A stretch of 64,000 nt of DNA from an uncultured Novosphingobium sp. (GTDB lineage Bacteria; Pseudomonadota; Alphaproteobacteria; Sphingomonadales; Sphingomonadaceae), in the NCBI GenBank assembly GCA_946886075.1, contig CAMPHR010000007.1, positions 1-64,000 on the forward strand, given 5' to 3'. This document shows, piece after piece, positions 1 to 9,522 of the stretch; positions within the stretch are counted from its first letter, which is position 1, and each line of letters starts with the position of its first letter. The notes under the pieces are model-generated. The model saw only the letters and a program-made list of their open reading frames with translations, was not told the DNA's origin and did not search any database. The translations under genes were made by a program, and so were the position numbers.

Positions 1-51
1 GCCTTGGTGGGAATGGGTGGGGGAGGGAGGTGCGCGACACCCCGCATATTT

Positions 52-142
52 CGTCATGCTGAACTTGTTTCAGCATCCATCGCGCCTTCGGGAATGGAGT
101 CGCGTGGGGAATAATGGATCCTGAAACAAGTTCAGGATGACG
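52..142. repeat. Long intergenic inverted repeat, type A
   Basis: Two 29-nt arms (52-80 and 114-142) are reverse complements with only two mismatches and flank a 33-nt spacer. The core of the left arm is CTGAACTTGTTTCAG; the right arm carries CTGAAACAAGTTCAG. It lies just past the cyoA stop codon, so a transcript reading leftward from cyoA would fold it into a large hairpin. Such elements are common between genes in sphingomonad genomes. Whether this one acts as a terminator, an mRNA stabiliser or a passive REP-like repeat is inference. Confidence 0.8.
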
Positions 143-165
143 GTGGGATGGAGAAAACATGGCGT

Positions 166-1353
166 TCACATTCCCTCATGCCCATGATGACCGCCCGCAT
201 GCCCATCGGCATCCTTCTGTCCGGGCGCTTGGTTGCCTCGTTCGGCAGGCGTGCGCTGTGCGGCTGGCGTCATGCCGGAAGGCTGGGCGATCTCGCCCTT
301 CTTGCCGGGCTCCACCGGATGGTAGCCGCCCACGTCGATCGTGCCGTCATGGCGCAGCCCTTCGGTATCACGTGCCGATTCCTTGCCCGCGCCGCCGTGC
401 ATGTCGGTCATCATGACCTCATCCATGCAGCGCTTGCCGGGCTGGGCGCACATGTTGACTGCGGCGTGGAACAGCTTGGGCTCGACGCCTGCGAAATACA
501 TGGGCGGCACCTTTTCGCTGGGCTGTTCCAGCTTCACATAGGTGGCGCGGTCGAGCTTCGCGTTGCTGGACTTTACCTGCACCACCCACTTGTCGAACCC
601 GGCCTGGTCCATCGCCTTGAAGCGGAAGCGCATGTTGGAGAAGCCCGCGCCGGAATAGTTGGCGGAGAAGCCTTCGAAATTGCCGGGCTTGTTGGCGACG
701 GCGTGAAGCACCGTCTGCATGCCGGGCATGGCATAGATCTGCCCCGCGAGGGCGGGCACGAAGAAGCTGTTCATGAGCGTTGCGGAGGTGATCTTGAACT
801 CGATCGGCTGATCGACGGGCGCGGCGAGTTCGTTCACCGTGGCGATGCCGAGTTCAGGATAGATGAACAGCCATTTCCAATCGAGCGCGACCACTTCGAC
901 CTGGAGCCGCTTGGCGGCGGGATCGACCTTGCGCTCATGATCGATGCGTTCGATCGGGCGGTAGGGATCGAGCAGGTGCGTGCTGGTCCAGGTGATGGCG
1001 CCGAGCGCGATGATGATCAGCAGCGGGGCTGACCAGATCAGCAGCTCAAGGCTGGTCGAATGGTCCCAATCGGGATCATAATCCTTCGCCTGCGCCTTTT
1101 CCCGGTAGCGCCATGCGAACCAGATGGTGGTGGCCATCACCGGCAGGATGATGAGCAGCATGAGCAGGGTAGAGATGATGATCAGATCGCGCTGCTGCAC
1201 TGCGACATCGCCTGCCGGCGACATGACCACCCAGTTGCACGCGCCGAGCGGCAGCAGCAGCAAGGGCGCGAGTCGGCGCGGAAAAGCTCGGGAAAGGAGG
1301 CGAGGACATGCGGTCATGATGCCCGCATAAGGGGGTGGAGTGGCGATCGACAT
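166..1353 (-). CDS. cyoA: Ubiquinol oxidase subunit II (cytochrome bo3, CyoA)
   Basis: Subunit II of a heme-copper quinol oxidase, which passes electrons from ubiquinol to oxygen in the inner membrane. A lipoprotein signal (RRLAPLLLLPLGAC) is followed by two membrane segments (IIISTLLMLLIILPVMATTIWFAW and SLELLIWSAPLLIIIALGAITW), then the periplasmic COX2-like cupredoxin domain, where the family has no CuA ligand set. The C-terminus is unusually rich in Gly and His. The ATG at 1353 has an AAAGG a few bases upstream; ATG 1317 is the alternative and still keeps the lipobox. In cyo operons subunit A comes first, so cyoB would be expected to the left of the window, beyond the inverted repeat. Confidence 0.93.
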   Translation of the reverse strand: MSIATPPPYAGIMTACPRLLSRAFPRRLAPLLLLPLGACNWVVMSPAGDVAVQQRDLIIISTLLMLLIILPVMATTIWFAWRYREKAQAKDYDPDWDHSTSLELLIWSAPLLIIIALGAITWTSTHLLDPYRPIERIDHERKVDPAAKRLQVEVVALDWKWLFIYPELGIATVNELAAPVDQPIEFKITSATLMNSFFVPALAGQIYAMPGMQTVLHAVANKPGNFEGFSANYSGAGFSNMRFRFKAMDQAGFDKWVVQVKSSNAKLDRATYVKLEQPSEKVPPMYFAGVEPKLFHAAVNMCAQPGKRCMDEVMMTDMHGGAGKESARDTEGLRHDGTIDVGGYHPVEPGKKGEIAQPSGMTPAAQRTPAERGNQAPGQKDADGHAGGHHGHEGM

Positions 1354-1483
1354 TGGACCTTTTGTCCTATCCCCTCGCAGGCGCAAAATAGGGCAATGGC
1401 CTTTCGACCACCGGGGCGATTCGCTATGCTGCAACGATGTTGGGCATGGATCGTTCCCGCAGCATGAAGGCTTGCCCCGACCG

Positions 1484-2815
1484 ATGAACGCCGCGACCAA
1501 CACGCCATCCTCCACCCCGCTGGAGCGCGACGCACGCCTTGTGACGGCGCGGGATCACAAGATAGCGCCGGGCGAGATCGCCATCGGCGTGATCATCGGG
1601 CGGACGTCGGAATTCTTCGACTTCTTCGTCTATGCGATTGCGTCGTGCATCGTGTTTCCGGCCCTGGTCTTTCCTTATTTGAGTCCCCTGACGGGGACGC
1701 TCTGGTCCTTTGCGATCTTCGCGCTGGCGTTTGTGACGCGGCCGATTGGGTCGTTCATCTTCATGGCGGTGGACCGGGCCTATGGACGCGGGGTGAAGCT
1801 CACCATCGCATTGTTCCTGCTTGGCGGATCGACGGCGTTCATCGCGTTCCTGCCGGGATATGAGACGATCGGTATCTGGTCGGCGGTGTTGCTGGCGGTG
1901 TTCCGGGCAGGGCAGGGCGTGGCGCTCGGCGGGACGTGGGACGGGCTTGCGTCACTGCTGTCGCTGAACGCGCCGCAGAACAAGCGTGGCTGGTATGCGA
2001 TGATGCCGCAGCTTGGCGCGCCTCTGGCGCTGCTGGTGGCGAGCGGGCTGTTCGCTTTCTTCCTGTCGAACCTGTCGCGGCCTGATTTCTTGGATTGGGG
2101 CTGGCGCTATCCCTTCTTCGTGGCGTTCGCGATCAACGTGGTGGCGCTGTTCGCGCGGCTGCGGATCGTGGTGACGCATGAGTTTGAGCGGCTGTTCGAA
2201 GCGCGTGAGTTGCAGCCTTCGCCGGTCATCGAGACGGTGCGGACGGATGGGCGGAACATCGTCATCGGCGCCTTTGCCCCGCTGGCGAGCTTTGCGCTGT
2301 TCCACATGGTGTCGGTGTTCCCGCTGTCTTGGATCGCGCTTTATACGAAGCAGCCGCTGGAACGCTTCCTGGTGATCGAGGCGATCGGCGCGAGCGTTGG
2401 CGTGCTGGCGATCGTCGTGTCAGGGTTCGTCGCGGACATGGTTGGACGGCGCAAGCTGCTGGCCTGGTCGGCGGCGGGGATCGCTATATTCAGCATCGCC
2501 GCGCCGCTGCTGCTGGACGGTGGGGAGCTTGCCGAGATTGCGTTCATGATCCTGGGCTTCATGCTGCTGGGGTTGAGTTTTGGGCAGTCCTCGGGTGTGG
2601 TCGCGTCCAACTTTTCGTCAGCGACGCGCTATACTGGGTCGGCTTTGACGTCGGACCTTGCCTGGCTCGTGGGCGCGGGCTTTGCGCCGCTGGTCGCGTT
2701 GGCGCTGTCGGTCACCTTCGGGCTGGCGGCTTCGGGTGCTTATCTCTTCTCTGGCGCCGTGGTGACCGGTCTGGCGCTGTTCATCAACAAGGAGCTGGCG
2801 GGCAAGGACCGCTAG
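1484..2815 (+). CDS. MFS transporter, metabolite:H+ symporter type
   Basis: A 443-residue carrier with about twelve hydrophobic segments. The N-terminal signature IGRTSEFFDFFVYAIAS, the RPIGSFIF loop and a mid-protein DMVGRRK loop are typical of the metabolite:H+ symporter branch (ShiA/ProP/YhjE type), which moves small organic acids or osmolytes across the inner membrane. The start is the ATG at 1484 beginning MNAATN; the open frame extends further upstream but would run into the divergent cyoA start. The substrate cannot be read from the sequence. The stop codon shares a CTAG with the convergent glycosyltransferase gene. Confidence 0.85.
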   Translation: MNAATNTPSSTPLERDARLVTARDHKIAPGEIAIGVIIGRTSEFFDFFVYAIASCIVFPALVFPYLSPLTGTLWSFAIFALAFVTRPIGSFIFMAVDRAYGRGVKLTIALFLLGGSTAFIAFLPGYETIGIWSAVLLAVFRAGQGVALGGTWDGLASLLSLNAPQNKRGWYAMMPQLGAPLALLVASGLFAFFLSNLSRPDFLDWGWRYPFFVAFAINVVALFARLRIVVTHEFERLFEARELQPSPVIETVRTDGRNIVIGAFAPLASFALFHMVSVFPLSWIALYTKQPLERFLVIEAIGASVGVLAIVVSGFVADMVGRRKLLAWSAAGIAIFSIAAPLLLDGGELAEIAFMILGFMLLGLSFGQSSGVVASNFSSATRYTGSALTSDLAWLVGAGFAPLVALALSVTFGLAASGAYLFSGAVVTGLALFINKELAGKDR

Positions 2816-3657
2816 GCTGCGGCCTGTCGCATCCGTTCCAACGCTTTCCGGTCGAACCAGCCGGTCGGACCGGAGCGCGGTGCGAGGCGGGGGAGCCATG
2901 TGGCGTAGAGGCTGCGCAGTTCGAGCGGCAGGCCGTCGGGTCCTTGCCCACCCATGATGTCCGAGACGATGCGGTTCTGGAAGAAGCGCAGCGAATAGTT
3001 GGTCATCCGCCGATATTGCATGCGCCAGCTCGCAGGGCTGGTGAGGCGGACCGGTTCGCAGAGGAAACCTGCCTGCTCACAAGCGACGATGCGGTTGTGG
3101 TGCCAAGCGGCGTCGGTTTGAAGGTCGGTGTGCGCCCAGGCGGCGACCAGACCATCGTCGCCGATCAAGTCATTGGGCAAGCGCAGACCGCGCGCGCGGA
3201 TGCGGTTCACGAAGTGGCCCGATAGGGCGTAAAGGTCGCCGAAGAGGCCGCCGTCCGTTGACAGGAGGTGGCGGTAATGAGCGGCCATGCGGCCGTTGAG
3301 CGGCATGCCTGCCGCTGCGTTCACTCCGTCGCTTGCCACGGCCTGCGCCAAGGCATCGATCGAGCCGGGTGCGATCTCAGCGTCGCCATCGAGGAGGATG
3401 ACTGCGTCTTGGCTCCCGTCCAAAACATTGTGAATCAGGTGGTTCCATGTCCGCGACTTGCCGCCTTGGGCGATGTCATGCACGCGGACATTGGGCCGCC
3501 CAGCTGCTATCTCACGGGCTTTGGCAGCAGTCGTGTCGGTCGAGCCATTGACGAGGACATGGTAAAGCATGTCCGCGCGATCCAGCGGGAGGGAGGCGAG
3601 GCAGGCGCCGATCCGCCGTTCTTCCTGATGGGCAAAGATGCCGATGGCGATGCCCAT
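2812..3657 (-). CDS. Family 2 glycosyltransferase
   Basis: A 281-residue protein with a GT-A fold start (IAIGIFAHQEERRI), the VNGSTDTTAAKA nucleotide-binding stretch and a DGDAE motif near residue 94 that fits the metal-binding DxD of GT2 enzymes. No transmembrane segment is evident, so it is probably cytosolic or peripheral. It starts four bases after the ammonium transporter gene and is probably co-transcribed with it, an odd pairing with no obvious functional link. Donor and acceptor sugars are unknown. Its stop overlaps that of the MFS gene. Confidence 0.78.
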   Translation of the reverse strand: MGIAIGIFAHQEERRIGACLASLPLDRADMLYHVLVNGSTDTTAAKAREIAAGRPNVRVHDIAQGGKSRTWNHLIHNVLDGSQDAVILLDGDAEIAPGSIDALAQAVASDGVNAAAGMPLNGRMAAHYRHLLSTDGGLFGDLYALSGHFVNRIRARGLRLPNDLIGDDGLVAAWAHTDLQTDAAWHHNRIVACEQAGFLCEPVRLTSPASWRMQYRRMTNYSLRFFQNRIVSDIMGGQGPDGLPLELRSLYATWLPRLAPRSGPTGWFDRKALERMRQAAA

Positions 3658-3661
3658 GATG

Positions 3662-4936
3662 TCAGCGAAAATCCCAGCCCTGCTGACCGTGATCGACCTG
3701 GTCGAGGCCCTCAGCGGCTTCCTCTGTCGTAAGGCGCATGGGGAGCAGCACGGACAGCAGCAGCGCGACGATCGAGGTTCCCGCCACTGACCAGAGCGCG
3801 ACAGCGATGACGCCTGCAGCCTGGCTCAGCATGGCCGTGGTCAAGCTGATGTCCGATTCGAAGCCGACGCCGCCCAGCAAAGGCTGAACGAAGAGGGGCA
3901 GCAACAGAGCGCCGATCAGCCCGCCGATGCCATGGAGCAGGAAGACGGACGCCGGATCATCGATGCCGCGTCCAAATGCGGCCTTCGCGATGCGGCAGAG
4001 AAGCGCAGCGACGAGGCCGATCAGCATCGCGCCCCCGGGACCCGAAAGGGCGGAGGAGGCGGAGATGGCGGCAAGGCCAGCGATTGCGCCTGAGATGATG
4101 CCGGTGGCGCTTGTGCGGCCGGTCGCGGCGCGATCGGAAAATGCCCATGCGAGTGCGCCCGCGCAGGCGGCGAAATGGGTGTTGAGTATGGCCGTCGCCG
4201 CATTGTCGGTCGCGCCCAGCGCCCAGCCGCCGGAGACGCCCGCCCAGCCGATCCAGATCAGCACGCCACCCGCAAGGCTGAGCACGGGCGCATGGCTGGT
4301 TGTGGCTTGCCGGGGTTGGCGGCCAAGGATCAAGGAGAGCGCCAGTGCCGAAAAGCCTGCGCTCATGTGAATGACGAGGCTGCCTGAAAAATCGATTACG
4401 CCTAAATTTGCGAGCCAGCCGCCGCCCCAGATGCCGTGAACCAGCGGAACATAGACGATGAGCAACCATGAGGGGGCAAGGGCGGCCATCCAGCCAAAGC
4501 GGGCGCGCCCGGCCGTAGCGCCGGGGAGCAGACAGACCGCAAAGAGGGCGAGCGCCATCTGGAAAAGGACGAAGGCGGATTCCGGGACCGTAAGTCCTGC
4601 TTTCAGGGAGCCGAGGTTGGCAAGCAGGAGGTTCGCGCCACCGCCCAGCCATGTGCTGCCGGGGGCGAAGCTGAGGCTATATCCCGCGATCGCCCAGGCG
4701 AGCGATGCGCCCGCCGCGACGATGAGAAGCTGGGTGCTTGCCGACAGCGCGCTTCGCACATTGATGAGGCCAGCGTGGCGCAGGAGCAGGCCCGGCAGTC
4801 CGGCGAGCAGCACGAGGATAGCGCAAAGGATCATCCAGGCCGTGTCACCGCTGTCTGCGGCCGCCACCGCCACCTGCGCTTCGGCAGTCTGGGGCGAGGC
4901 CATGAAGAGGAAGAGGAGAAGGGCGCGAGCGAACAT
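3662..4936 (-). CDS. amt: Ammonium transporter (Amt family)
   Basis: An inner-membrane ammonium channel with a cleavable-looking signal peptide (MFARALLLFLFMASPQTAEAQ), a DTAWMILCAILVLL first segment and about eleven membrane segments. Both pore histidine motifs are present: DFSGSLVIHMSAG and DDPASVFLLHGIGG. The frame can be extended to a TTG at 4951, but ATG 4936 gives a clean signal peptide and is preferred. Amt genes are often paired with a PII gene (glnK); none is present here, and the next gene is a glycosyltransferase. Length (424 aa) is normal for the family. Confidence 0.92.
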   Translation of the reverse strand: MFARALLLFLFMASPQTAEAQVAVAAADSGDTAWMILCAILVLLAGLPGLLLRHAGLINVRSALSASTQLLIVAAGASLAWAIAGYSLSFAPGSTWLGGGANLLLANLGSLKAGLTVPESAFVLFQMALALFAVCLLPGATAGRARFGWMAALAPSWLLIVYVPLVHGIWGGGWLANLGVIDFSGSLVIHMSAGFSALALSLILGRQPRQATTSHAPVLSLAGGVLIWIGWAGVSGGWALGATDNAATAILNTHFAACAGALAWAFSDRAATGRTSATGIISGAIAGLAAISASSALSGPGGAMLIGLVAALLCRIAKAAFGRGIDDPASVFLLHGIGGLIGALLLPLFVQPLLGGVGFESDISLTTAMLSQAAGVIAVALWSVAGTSIVALLLSVLLPMRLTTEEAAEGLDQVDHGQQGWDFR

Positions 4937-5055
4937 GGGACGATCCGGCAATGTCTGGTGCTGGATGGTCTATGCTGTGGCGGTAAAGACTTTGATAAGC
5001 TTAGTGGGGGTGGGTGTCGGGAGCGGATGTTGAGTTTTATTTGGAACACTCAACT

Positions 5056-5134
5056 CCGTTCGGGCTGAGCTTGTCGAAGCCCCTTTCTTTCTAAGAAGGA
5101 GTAGAGCCCTTCGACAGGCTCAGGGCGAACGGGG
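5056..5134. repeat. Intergenic inverted repeat, type B (copy 1)
   Basis: The left arm (about 5056-5084) reads CCGTTCGGGCTGAGCTTGTC and continues GAAG; the right arm (about 5105-5134) is the matching complement with few mismatches (TTCGACAGGCTCAGGGCGAA). It fills much of the space between the start of amt and the end of the DUF2807 gene. The same element recurs at 12167 and, turned round, at 16005. Confidence 0.85.
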
Positions 5135-5185
5135 TGAGGGGGCGCCATCCTGACGCTTGAACGCAGTGGGTCGGGGGCAAAGCCG

Positions 5186-5896
5186 CTAATATGCCTCACT
5201 GCCGCAGGAAATGCGGCCGGTGCCGCGATTTTCGACCTGACAGGCGGCCTTGCCTGTGACGGTGACGTCCCCTGATCCGGACGCCGAAATCTTGGCAGTC
5301 ACCTCGGCGGTCAGCGCGACATTGCCGGGGCCATCGTTGCTGATGGTCGCCTGGCGGACGCGCAGTTCCTCAGCCGCTACGGCGCCGGGGCCATTCACGC
5401 GGACGGTCGCGATCGCCGCTCGGCCTGCGAGCGTTGCGCGGCCCGCGCCTGCGACGCCAAGGCTGAGCTGGTCGAGGTCTACCGCCGCAACATTGACGTC
5501 TCCGTTGCCGCCGAGCACGATCTCTCCGCGTAACCCCTTCATTCGGCTGACCGAGATGGAGCCGCCGCCGGTCAGGACGAGCCTTTCGAGCGTGCCGGTC
5601 GAGAGCCGAAGCGTTGCGCGGCCGCCGCTTTTTTCGCCGGGTTGGGCGCGGTCCATCCTGATCGTCAGCAGTCGGCCCGATACATCGACATGAAGCCGCT
5701 CGATCAGGGATTGATCGCCATCGACTTTAGCGGAAGCGCCAGCGCCGGTGGTGACGATCACTTCCACCGGCGCATCGACGCGGATCGCGTCGAAGCTGGT
5801 GATCGTATAGCCGCGGGTAGCGGCCATGGTCGGTAGCGGCAGCAGCGACGCGGCTATCGTCGTGAGGTGGAGAAGCTTTAGCGAACGACCTGTCAT
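5186..5896 (-). CDS. Secreted DUF2807 (GIN domain) protein
   Basis: A 236-residue exported protein. A signal peptide (MTGRSLKLLHLTTIAASLLPLPTMAA) precedes a repetitive beta-rich domain with the family pattern: FDAIRVDAPVEVIV, LTGGGSISVSRMKG, GNGDVNVAAVDLDQL, GAGRATLAGRA, GPGNVALT, SGSGDVTVTG. This is the putative auto-transporter adhesin, head GIN fold, a right-handed beta helix of unknown function in the periplasm or envelope. The ATG at 5896 has AAAGG about eight bases upstream; a longer TTG version at 5926 would spoil the signal peptide. Confidence 0.85.
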   Translation of the reverse strand: MTGRSLKLLHLTTIAASLLPLPTMAATRGYTITSFDAIRVDAPVEVIVTTGAGASAKVDGDQSLIERLHVDVSGRLLTIRMDRAQPGEKSGGRATLRLSTGTLERLVLTGGGSISVSRMKGLRGEIVLGGNGDVNVAAVDLDQLSLGVAGAGRATLAGRAAIATVRVNGPGAVAAEELRVRQATISNDGPGNVALTAEVTAKISASGSGDVTVTGKAACQVENRGTGRISCGSEAY

Positions 5897-5976
5897 GACG
5901 CCGCCTTTACTGGCAAAGGCTTTCAAGAAGGTTGAGAGCGTCGCGTTGCTCGGCGCGCGGCGGCCCCTCTCCCCGG

Positions 5977-6000
5977 CCCTCTCCCCTAAAGGGGAGAGGG
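5977..6000. repeat. Perfect hairpin CCCTCTCCCC / GGGGAGAGGG
   Basis: A 10-bp perfect stem (5977-5986 and 5991-6000) with a TAAA loop sits between the DUF2807 gene and the FAD reductase gene. It is a common type of short repeat in high-GC genomes and could act as a transcription terminator for the leftward FAD reductase transcript, although there is no strong U-tract. Confidence 0.6.
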
Positions 6001-6112
6001 AGCAGGTCTGCGAGAAGACTGACGTTTAGAGACCACGCTATGTTGCGCAGGGCCGTCCGGCTCCTCCCGCCCGGGGGTACGCACATGGTTCAGCCCTTCG
6101 AAGGCGGCACCT

Positions 6113-7339
6113 TCAGGCGAGACCCACTTCCTTCAGCGGAACCGTGGCGTCGGCCAATTGACCCTGATCGAGCAGCGCGCCCGAAAGCACATGGGCGCGG
6201 CCCTGCACATAGTCCTTGACCGCATTCACGCAGTCTAGCGCGATGAGCTTGCCCGCTTTCAGATACAGGACCGAGAAGCTGCGGGTGGCTGGATCGCCGC
6301 GCAGGATCGCCTGGTCGTGGCCGATGGAGAGGCCCACGGTCTGCAGCTTCAGGTCATATTGGTTGGACCAGAACCACGGCACGGCGTCATAAGCGTCTTC
6401 CTTGCCCATGATGTGCGCGACAGCGGTCTTTGCTTGGTCGTTGGCGTTTTGCACCGACTCGAGCCGAAGCTGCGCGCCGCGCGCAAAGCGGTTGGCATGC
6501 GATGCGCAGTCGCCCACGGCATAGATGTCGGGCAGGCTGGTGCGGCAATATTCATCGACATCGACGCCATTTCCGCCAGCAGCGCCAGCCGCGATCAGCG
6601 GGCCGGTTTCAGGGACGATGCCGATGCCGACGATCACCATGTCGGTTTCGATCCGCTCGCCATCCTGCATCAGCACGGCGGTCGCCTTGCCGTCCTGTAC
6701 CTCGATGCAGTCCATTTTCGCGCCGGTGCGCAGATCGACGCCATGGGCGCGATGTTCAGCTTCGTAGAAGCGGGAGAGTTCTTCGCCCGCGACACGGGCG
6801 AGGACGCGGTCGAGTGCCTCCAGCAGAACGACCTGCTTGCCGAACTTCGTCAGCACGGCGGCTGCTTCGAGCCCGATATAGCCGCCGCCGATAACGACGA
6901 CATGGCTGATCTGGTCCATCTTCGCCATCATGGCGTCGACATCGTCGCGACGGCGGACAGCATGGACGTTGGGCGCGTCGGCGCCGTTGCAGGTCAGCAT
7001 GCGCGGGCTGCCGCCGGTGCACCAGATGAGCTTGCCATAGCCGATCTGCTCATCGCCAGCGGTGACAGTCTGCGCTTCGGGATCGATGGCCTTCACCCGG
7101 CGGCCAAGGAGCATGTCGATCTTGCGCTCTTCCCAGAAGGCGGCGGGGCGAATGAGGATGCGGTCGAATGCCTTGTCCCCGGCGAAATATTCCTTCGACA
7201 GGGGGGGGCGTTCATAGGGAGGATATTTCTCGTCACCGATCATGGCGACCGACCCTTCAAAGCCGAGCTGACGAAGCGAAATGGCCGCCTGCGCGCCTGC
7301 ATGACCCGCGCCTACGATCAGAACGTCATAATGGCTCAT
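6113..7339 (-). CDS. FAD-dependent oxidoreductase, ferredoxin/rubredoxin reductase type
   Basis: A 408-residue flavoprotein of the rhodocoxin/putidaredoxin reductase class, which moves electrons from NAD(P)H to a small iron-sulfur partner. The FAD-binding [10 protein letters not shown] is at residues 10-19, the [12 protein letters not shown] stretch near 41, the second nucleotide-binding [11 protein letters not shown] near 160, and the FAD-contacting YAVGDCA near 275. The C-terminal [15 protein letters not shown] is characteristic of this class. No ferredoxin or P450 gene is adjacent, so the partner is unknown. The ATG at 7339 is the natural start. Confidence 0.9.
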   Translation of the reverse strand: MSHYDVLIVGAGHAGAQAAISLRQLGFEGSVAMIGDEKYPPYERPPLSKEYFAGDKAFDRILIRPAAFWEERKIDMLLGRRVKAIDPEAQTVTAGDEQIGYGKLIWCTGGSPRMLTCNGADAPNVHAVRRRDDVDAMMAKMDQISHVVVIGGGYIGLEAAAVLTKFGKQVVLLEALDRVLARVAGEELSRFYEAEHRAHGVDLRTGAKMDCIEVQDGKATAVLMQDGERIETDMVIVGIGIVPETGPLIAAGAAGGNGVDVDEYCRTSLPDIYAVGDCASHANRFARGAQLRLESVQNANDQAKTAVAHIMGKEDAYDAVPWFWSNQYDLKLQTVGLSIGHDQAILRGDPATRSFSVLYLKAGKLIALDCVNAVKDYVQGRAHVLSGALLDQGQLADATVPLKEVGLA

Positions 7340-7528
7340 CAGCCAGCATCCCCTCAGTCCAAGTTGCCGCCGTCCTTGGCGCGCTTTCCCCGGGCTGACA
7401 AGGGGTGGCGCAGGCTTTTTGCCCAGCAGGCGGCCGATTTATTAAATGTTGTGGGTCAGCTGTCCCCCATGGCGTTACCATGCCTTGTTGTGGCATAGGC
7501 GCTCGCCAGATTTGGGGGTTGCTTCCTT

Positions 7529-9427
7529 ATGGCTGACAAGGACTTTCCGGTAAGCGCGGAGGGCCACACGGCGCATGGCCCGGTTTCGGGGCTGGCGCTT
7601 GGAGCGTTGGGCGTGGTGTTTGGCGACATCGGTACGTCGCCCCTTTACGCGCTGAAGGAAAGCTTTGTCGGGCACCATCCGCTGGCGGTCGATCCTGTCC
7701 ATATCTACGGCGTGCTGTCGCTGATCTTCTGGACCATGATGCTGGTCGTCACGGTCAAATATGTGTTCATCATCCTGCGCGCCGACAATAATGGCGAGGG
7801 TGGCAGCATGGCGTTGCTGGCGCTGATCGGGCGGCGGACGGGCGAGACGCGCTGGACGCCGACCATCGCGGCGCTGGGCGTTCTTGCCACCGCCCTTTTC
7901 TATGGCGACGCGATCATCACGCCCGCCATGTCGGTGCTGTCGGCGGTCGAAGGGCTGACGGTGGTGCAGGCCGGGCTGACGCCGCTGGTGCTGCCAATCG
8001 CGATCGTCATCCTGATCGCGCTGTTCGTGATTCAAAGCATCGGGACGGCGCGGGTGGGCGCCTTGTTCGGGCCCATCATGGCGACCTATTTCCTCGCGCT
8101 CGCGATTTTGGGCGTCGCCAACATATTGCGGCACCCGGAGATCGTCGCGATCGTCAATCCCTGGTGGGCGCTACACTTCTTCCTCATCGATCCGAAGCTG
8201 GCGTTCCTGGCGCTGGGATCGGTCGTGCTCGCGGTTACGGGGGCGGAGGCGCTATATGCGGACATGGGGCATTTCGGGCGCAAGGCGATCAGCATCGCGT
8301 GGCTTTACGCGGCATTTCCGTGCCTGATGCTCAATTATCTGGGGCAGGGGGCGCTGCTGCTCGACGAGCCCGCCGCGGCGCAGAATCCCTTCTTCCTGCT
8401 GGCCCCGGAATGGGCCCGCTTGCCGCTGGTCATACTGGCGACGCTGGCGGCAATCATTGCGAGCCAGGCGGTTATAACGGGCGCTTTTTCCGTGACGCGC
8501 CAGGCCGTGCAATTGGGCTTCCTGCCGCGCCTGCGCATATTGCATACCAGCGCTTCGGCGGCGGGGCAGATCTATATGCCGCTGATCAACTGGACGCTGC
8601 TGGTGCTGGTCATCATGCTGGTGCTGGGCTTTGGCAGTTCGAGCAATCTGGCCGCGGCCTATGGCATAGCCGTGACGGGCACGATGGTCATCACCACCTG
8701 CATGATGGCGGCGCTGACGTTCAGCGTGTGGCGCTGGAACCCGCTGGCGGCGGGGCTGGTCATCGGGTTGTTCCTGATCGTCGACGGCGCCTATTTTCTG
8801 TCGAACGCCACGAAGATCCCGGACGGGGGATGGTTCCCGCTGCTGGTCGCGGCGGTATCCTTCCTGGTGCTGACGACTTGGGCGACGGGGCGGCGGATCA
8901 TGCGGCGGTACCTGCGCGAAGACGCCATGGACCTTGAGCTGTTCATCAGATCCGCGGGCGCGTCGTTGAAGCGGGTGCCGGGCACCGCGATCTTCCTGTC
9001 GTCAACGACCGAAGGCGTGCCGCCCGCGCTGCTGCATAATGTGAAGCACAACCGCATATTGCATGAGCGCAACATCATCCTGACAGTGCGGACGGAGGAT
9101 GTCCCGCACCTGCCCTATGATGGAAGGACGAGCGCGGAAGATCATGGGGCGGGCTTTTACCGGCTGATCCTGCGCCATGGCTTTATGGAAAATGTCGACG
9201 TGCCAGCGGCCATGAAGGCTGTCCGGGATTGCGGCGGGCCGATCGGCGTCGCCGATACGAGCTATTTCCTCAGTCGCGAGACGTTGGTGCCATCGTCGCG
9301 ACCGGGCATGGCGCTGTGGCGAGAGCGGCTGTTCGCGTGGATGGTGCGCAATGCGGAAAGCCCGATGGCATTTTTCAAGCTGCCGACCAACAGGGTGGTC
9401 GAACTAGGGTCGCAGCTGGAGATATGA
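7529..9427 (+). CDS. kup: Low-affinity potassium transporter Kup
   Basis: A 632-residue KUP/HAK/KT family K+:H+ symporter. The diagnostic [18 protein letters not shown] lies at residues 28-45, followed by about twelve inner-membrane segments to residue 450 and a hydrophilic C-terminal cytosolic domain that includes [20 protein letters not shown]. Length matches the family. The gene stands alone: the upstream 190 bases hold no clear gene, and a small GC hairpin (9434-9448, GCGCTC stem) directly after the stop may help end transcription. Confidence 0.95.
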   Translation: MADKDFPVSAEGHTAHGPVSGLALGALGVVFGDIGTSPLYALKESFVGHHPLAVDPVHIYGVLSLIFWTMMLVVTVKYVFIILRADNNGEGGSMALLALIGRRTGETRWTPTIAALGVLATALFYGDAIITPAMSVLSAVEGLTVVQAGLTPLVLPIAIVILIALFVIQSIGTARVGALFGPIMATYFLALAILGVANILRHPEIVAIVNPWWALHFFLIDPKLAFLALGSVVLAVTGAEALYADMGHFGRKAISIAWLYAAFPCLMLNYLGQGALLLDEPAAAQNPFFLLAPEWARLPLVILATLAAIIASQAVITGAFSVTRQAVQLGFLPRLRILHTSASAAGQIYMPLINWTLLVLVIMLVLGFGSSSNLAAAYGIAVTGTMVITTCMMAALTFSVWRWNPLAAGLVIGLFLIVDGAYFLSNATKIPDGGWFPLLVAAVSFLVLTTWATGRRIMRRYLREDAMDLELFIRSAGASLKRVPGTAIFLSSTTEGVPPALLHNVKHNRILHERNIILTVRTEDVPHLPYDGRTSAEDHGAGFYRLILRHGFMENVDVPAAMKAVRDCGGPIGVADTSYFLSRETLVPSSRPGMALWRERLFAWMVRNAESPMAFFKLPTNRVVELGSQLEI

Positions 9428-9522
9428 GCAGCGGCGCTCGCTGAGCGCAGCGGGCACAATATCGTTAGATTTCTGTTCACCATATTCGGTTATCAGGCGC
9501 CAAGGCTGCAAGAGGCTGTCGG

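Noticed and set aside
148..1032. Open frame of 294 codons opposite cyoA
   Set aside because: Shadow of a GC-rich gene on the other strand. It has no domain, no ribosome-binding site, and cyoA has clear family motifs.
2329..3225. Long plus-strand frame over the MFS and glycosyltransferase genes
   Set aside because: Spans the ends of two well-supported genes on both strands and reads as Gly/Arg-rich noise.
8164..8937. 257-codon frame inside kup
   Set aside because: Out-of-frame copy of the kup coding sequence, Gly/Ala/Arg-rich, without motifs.
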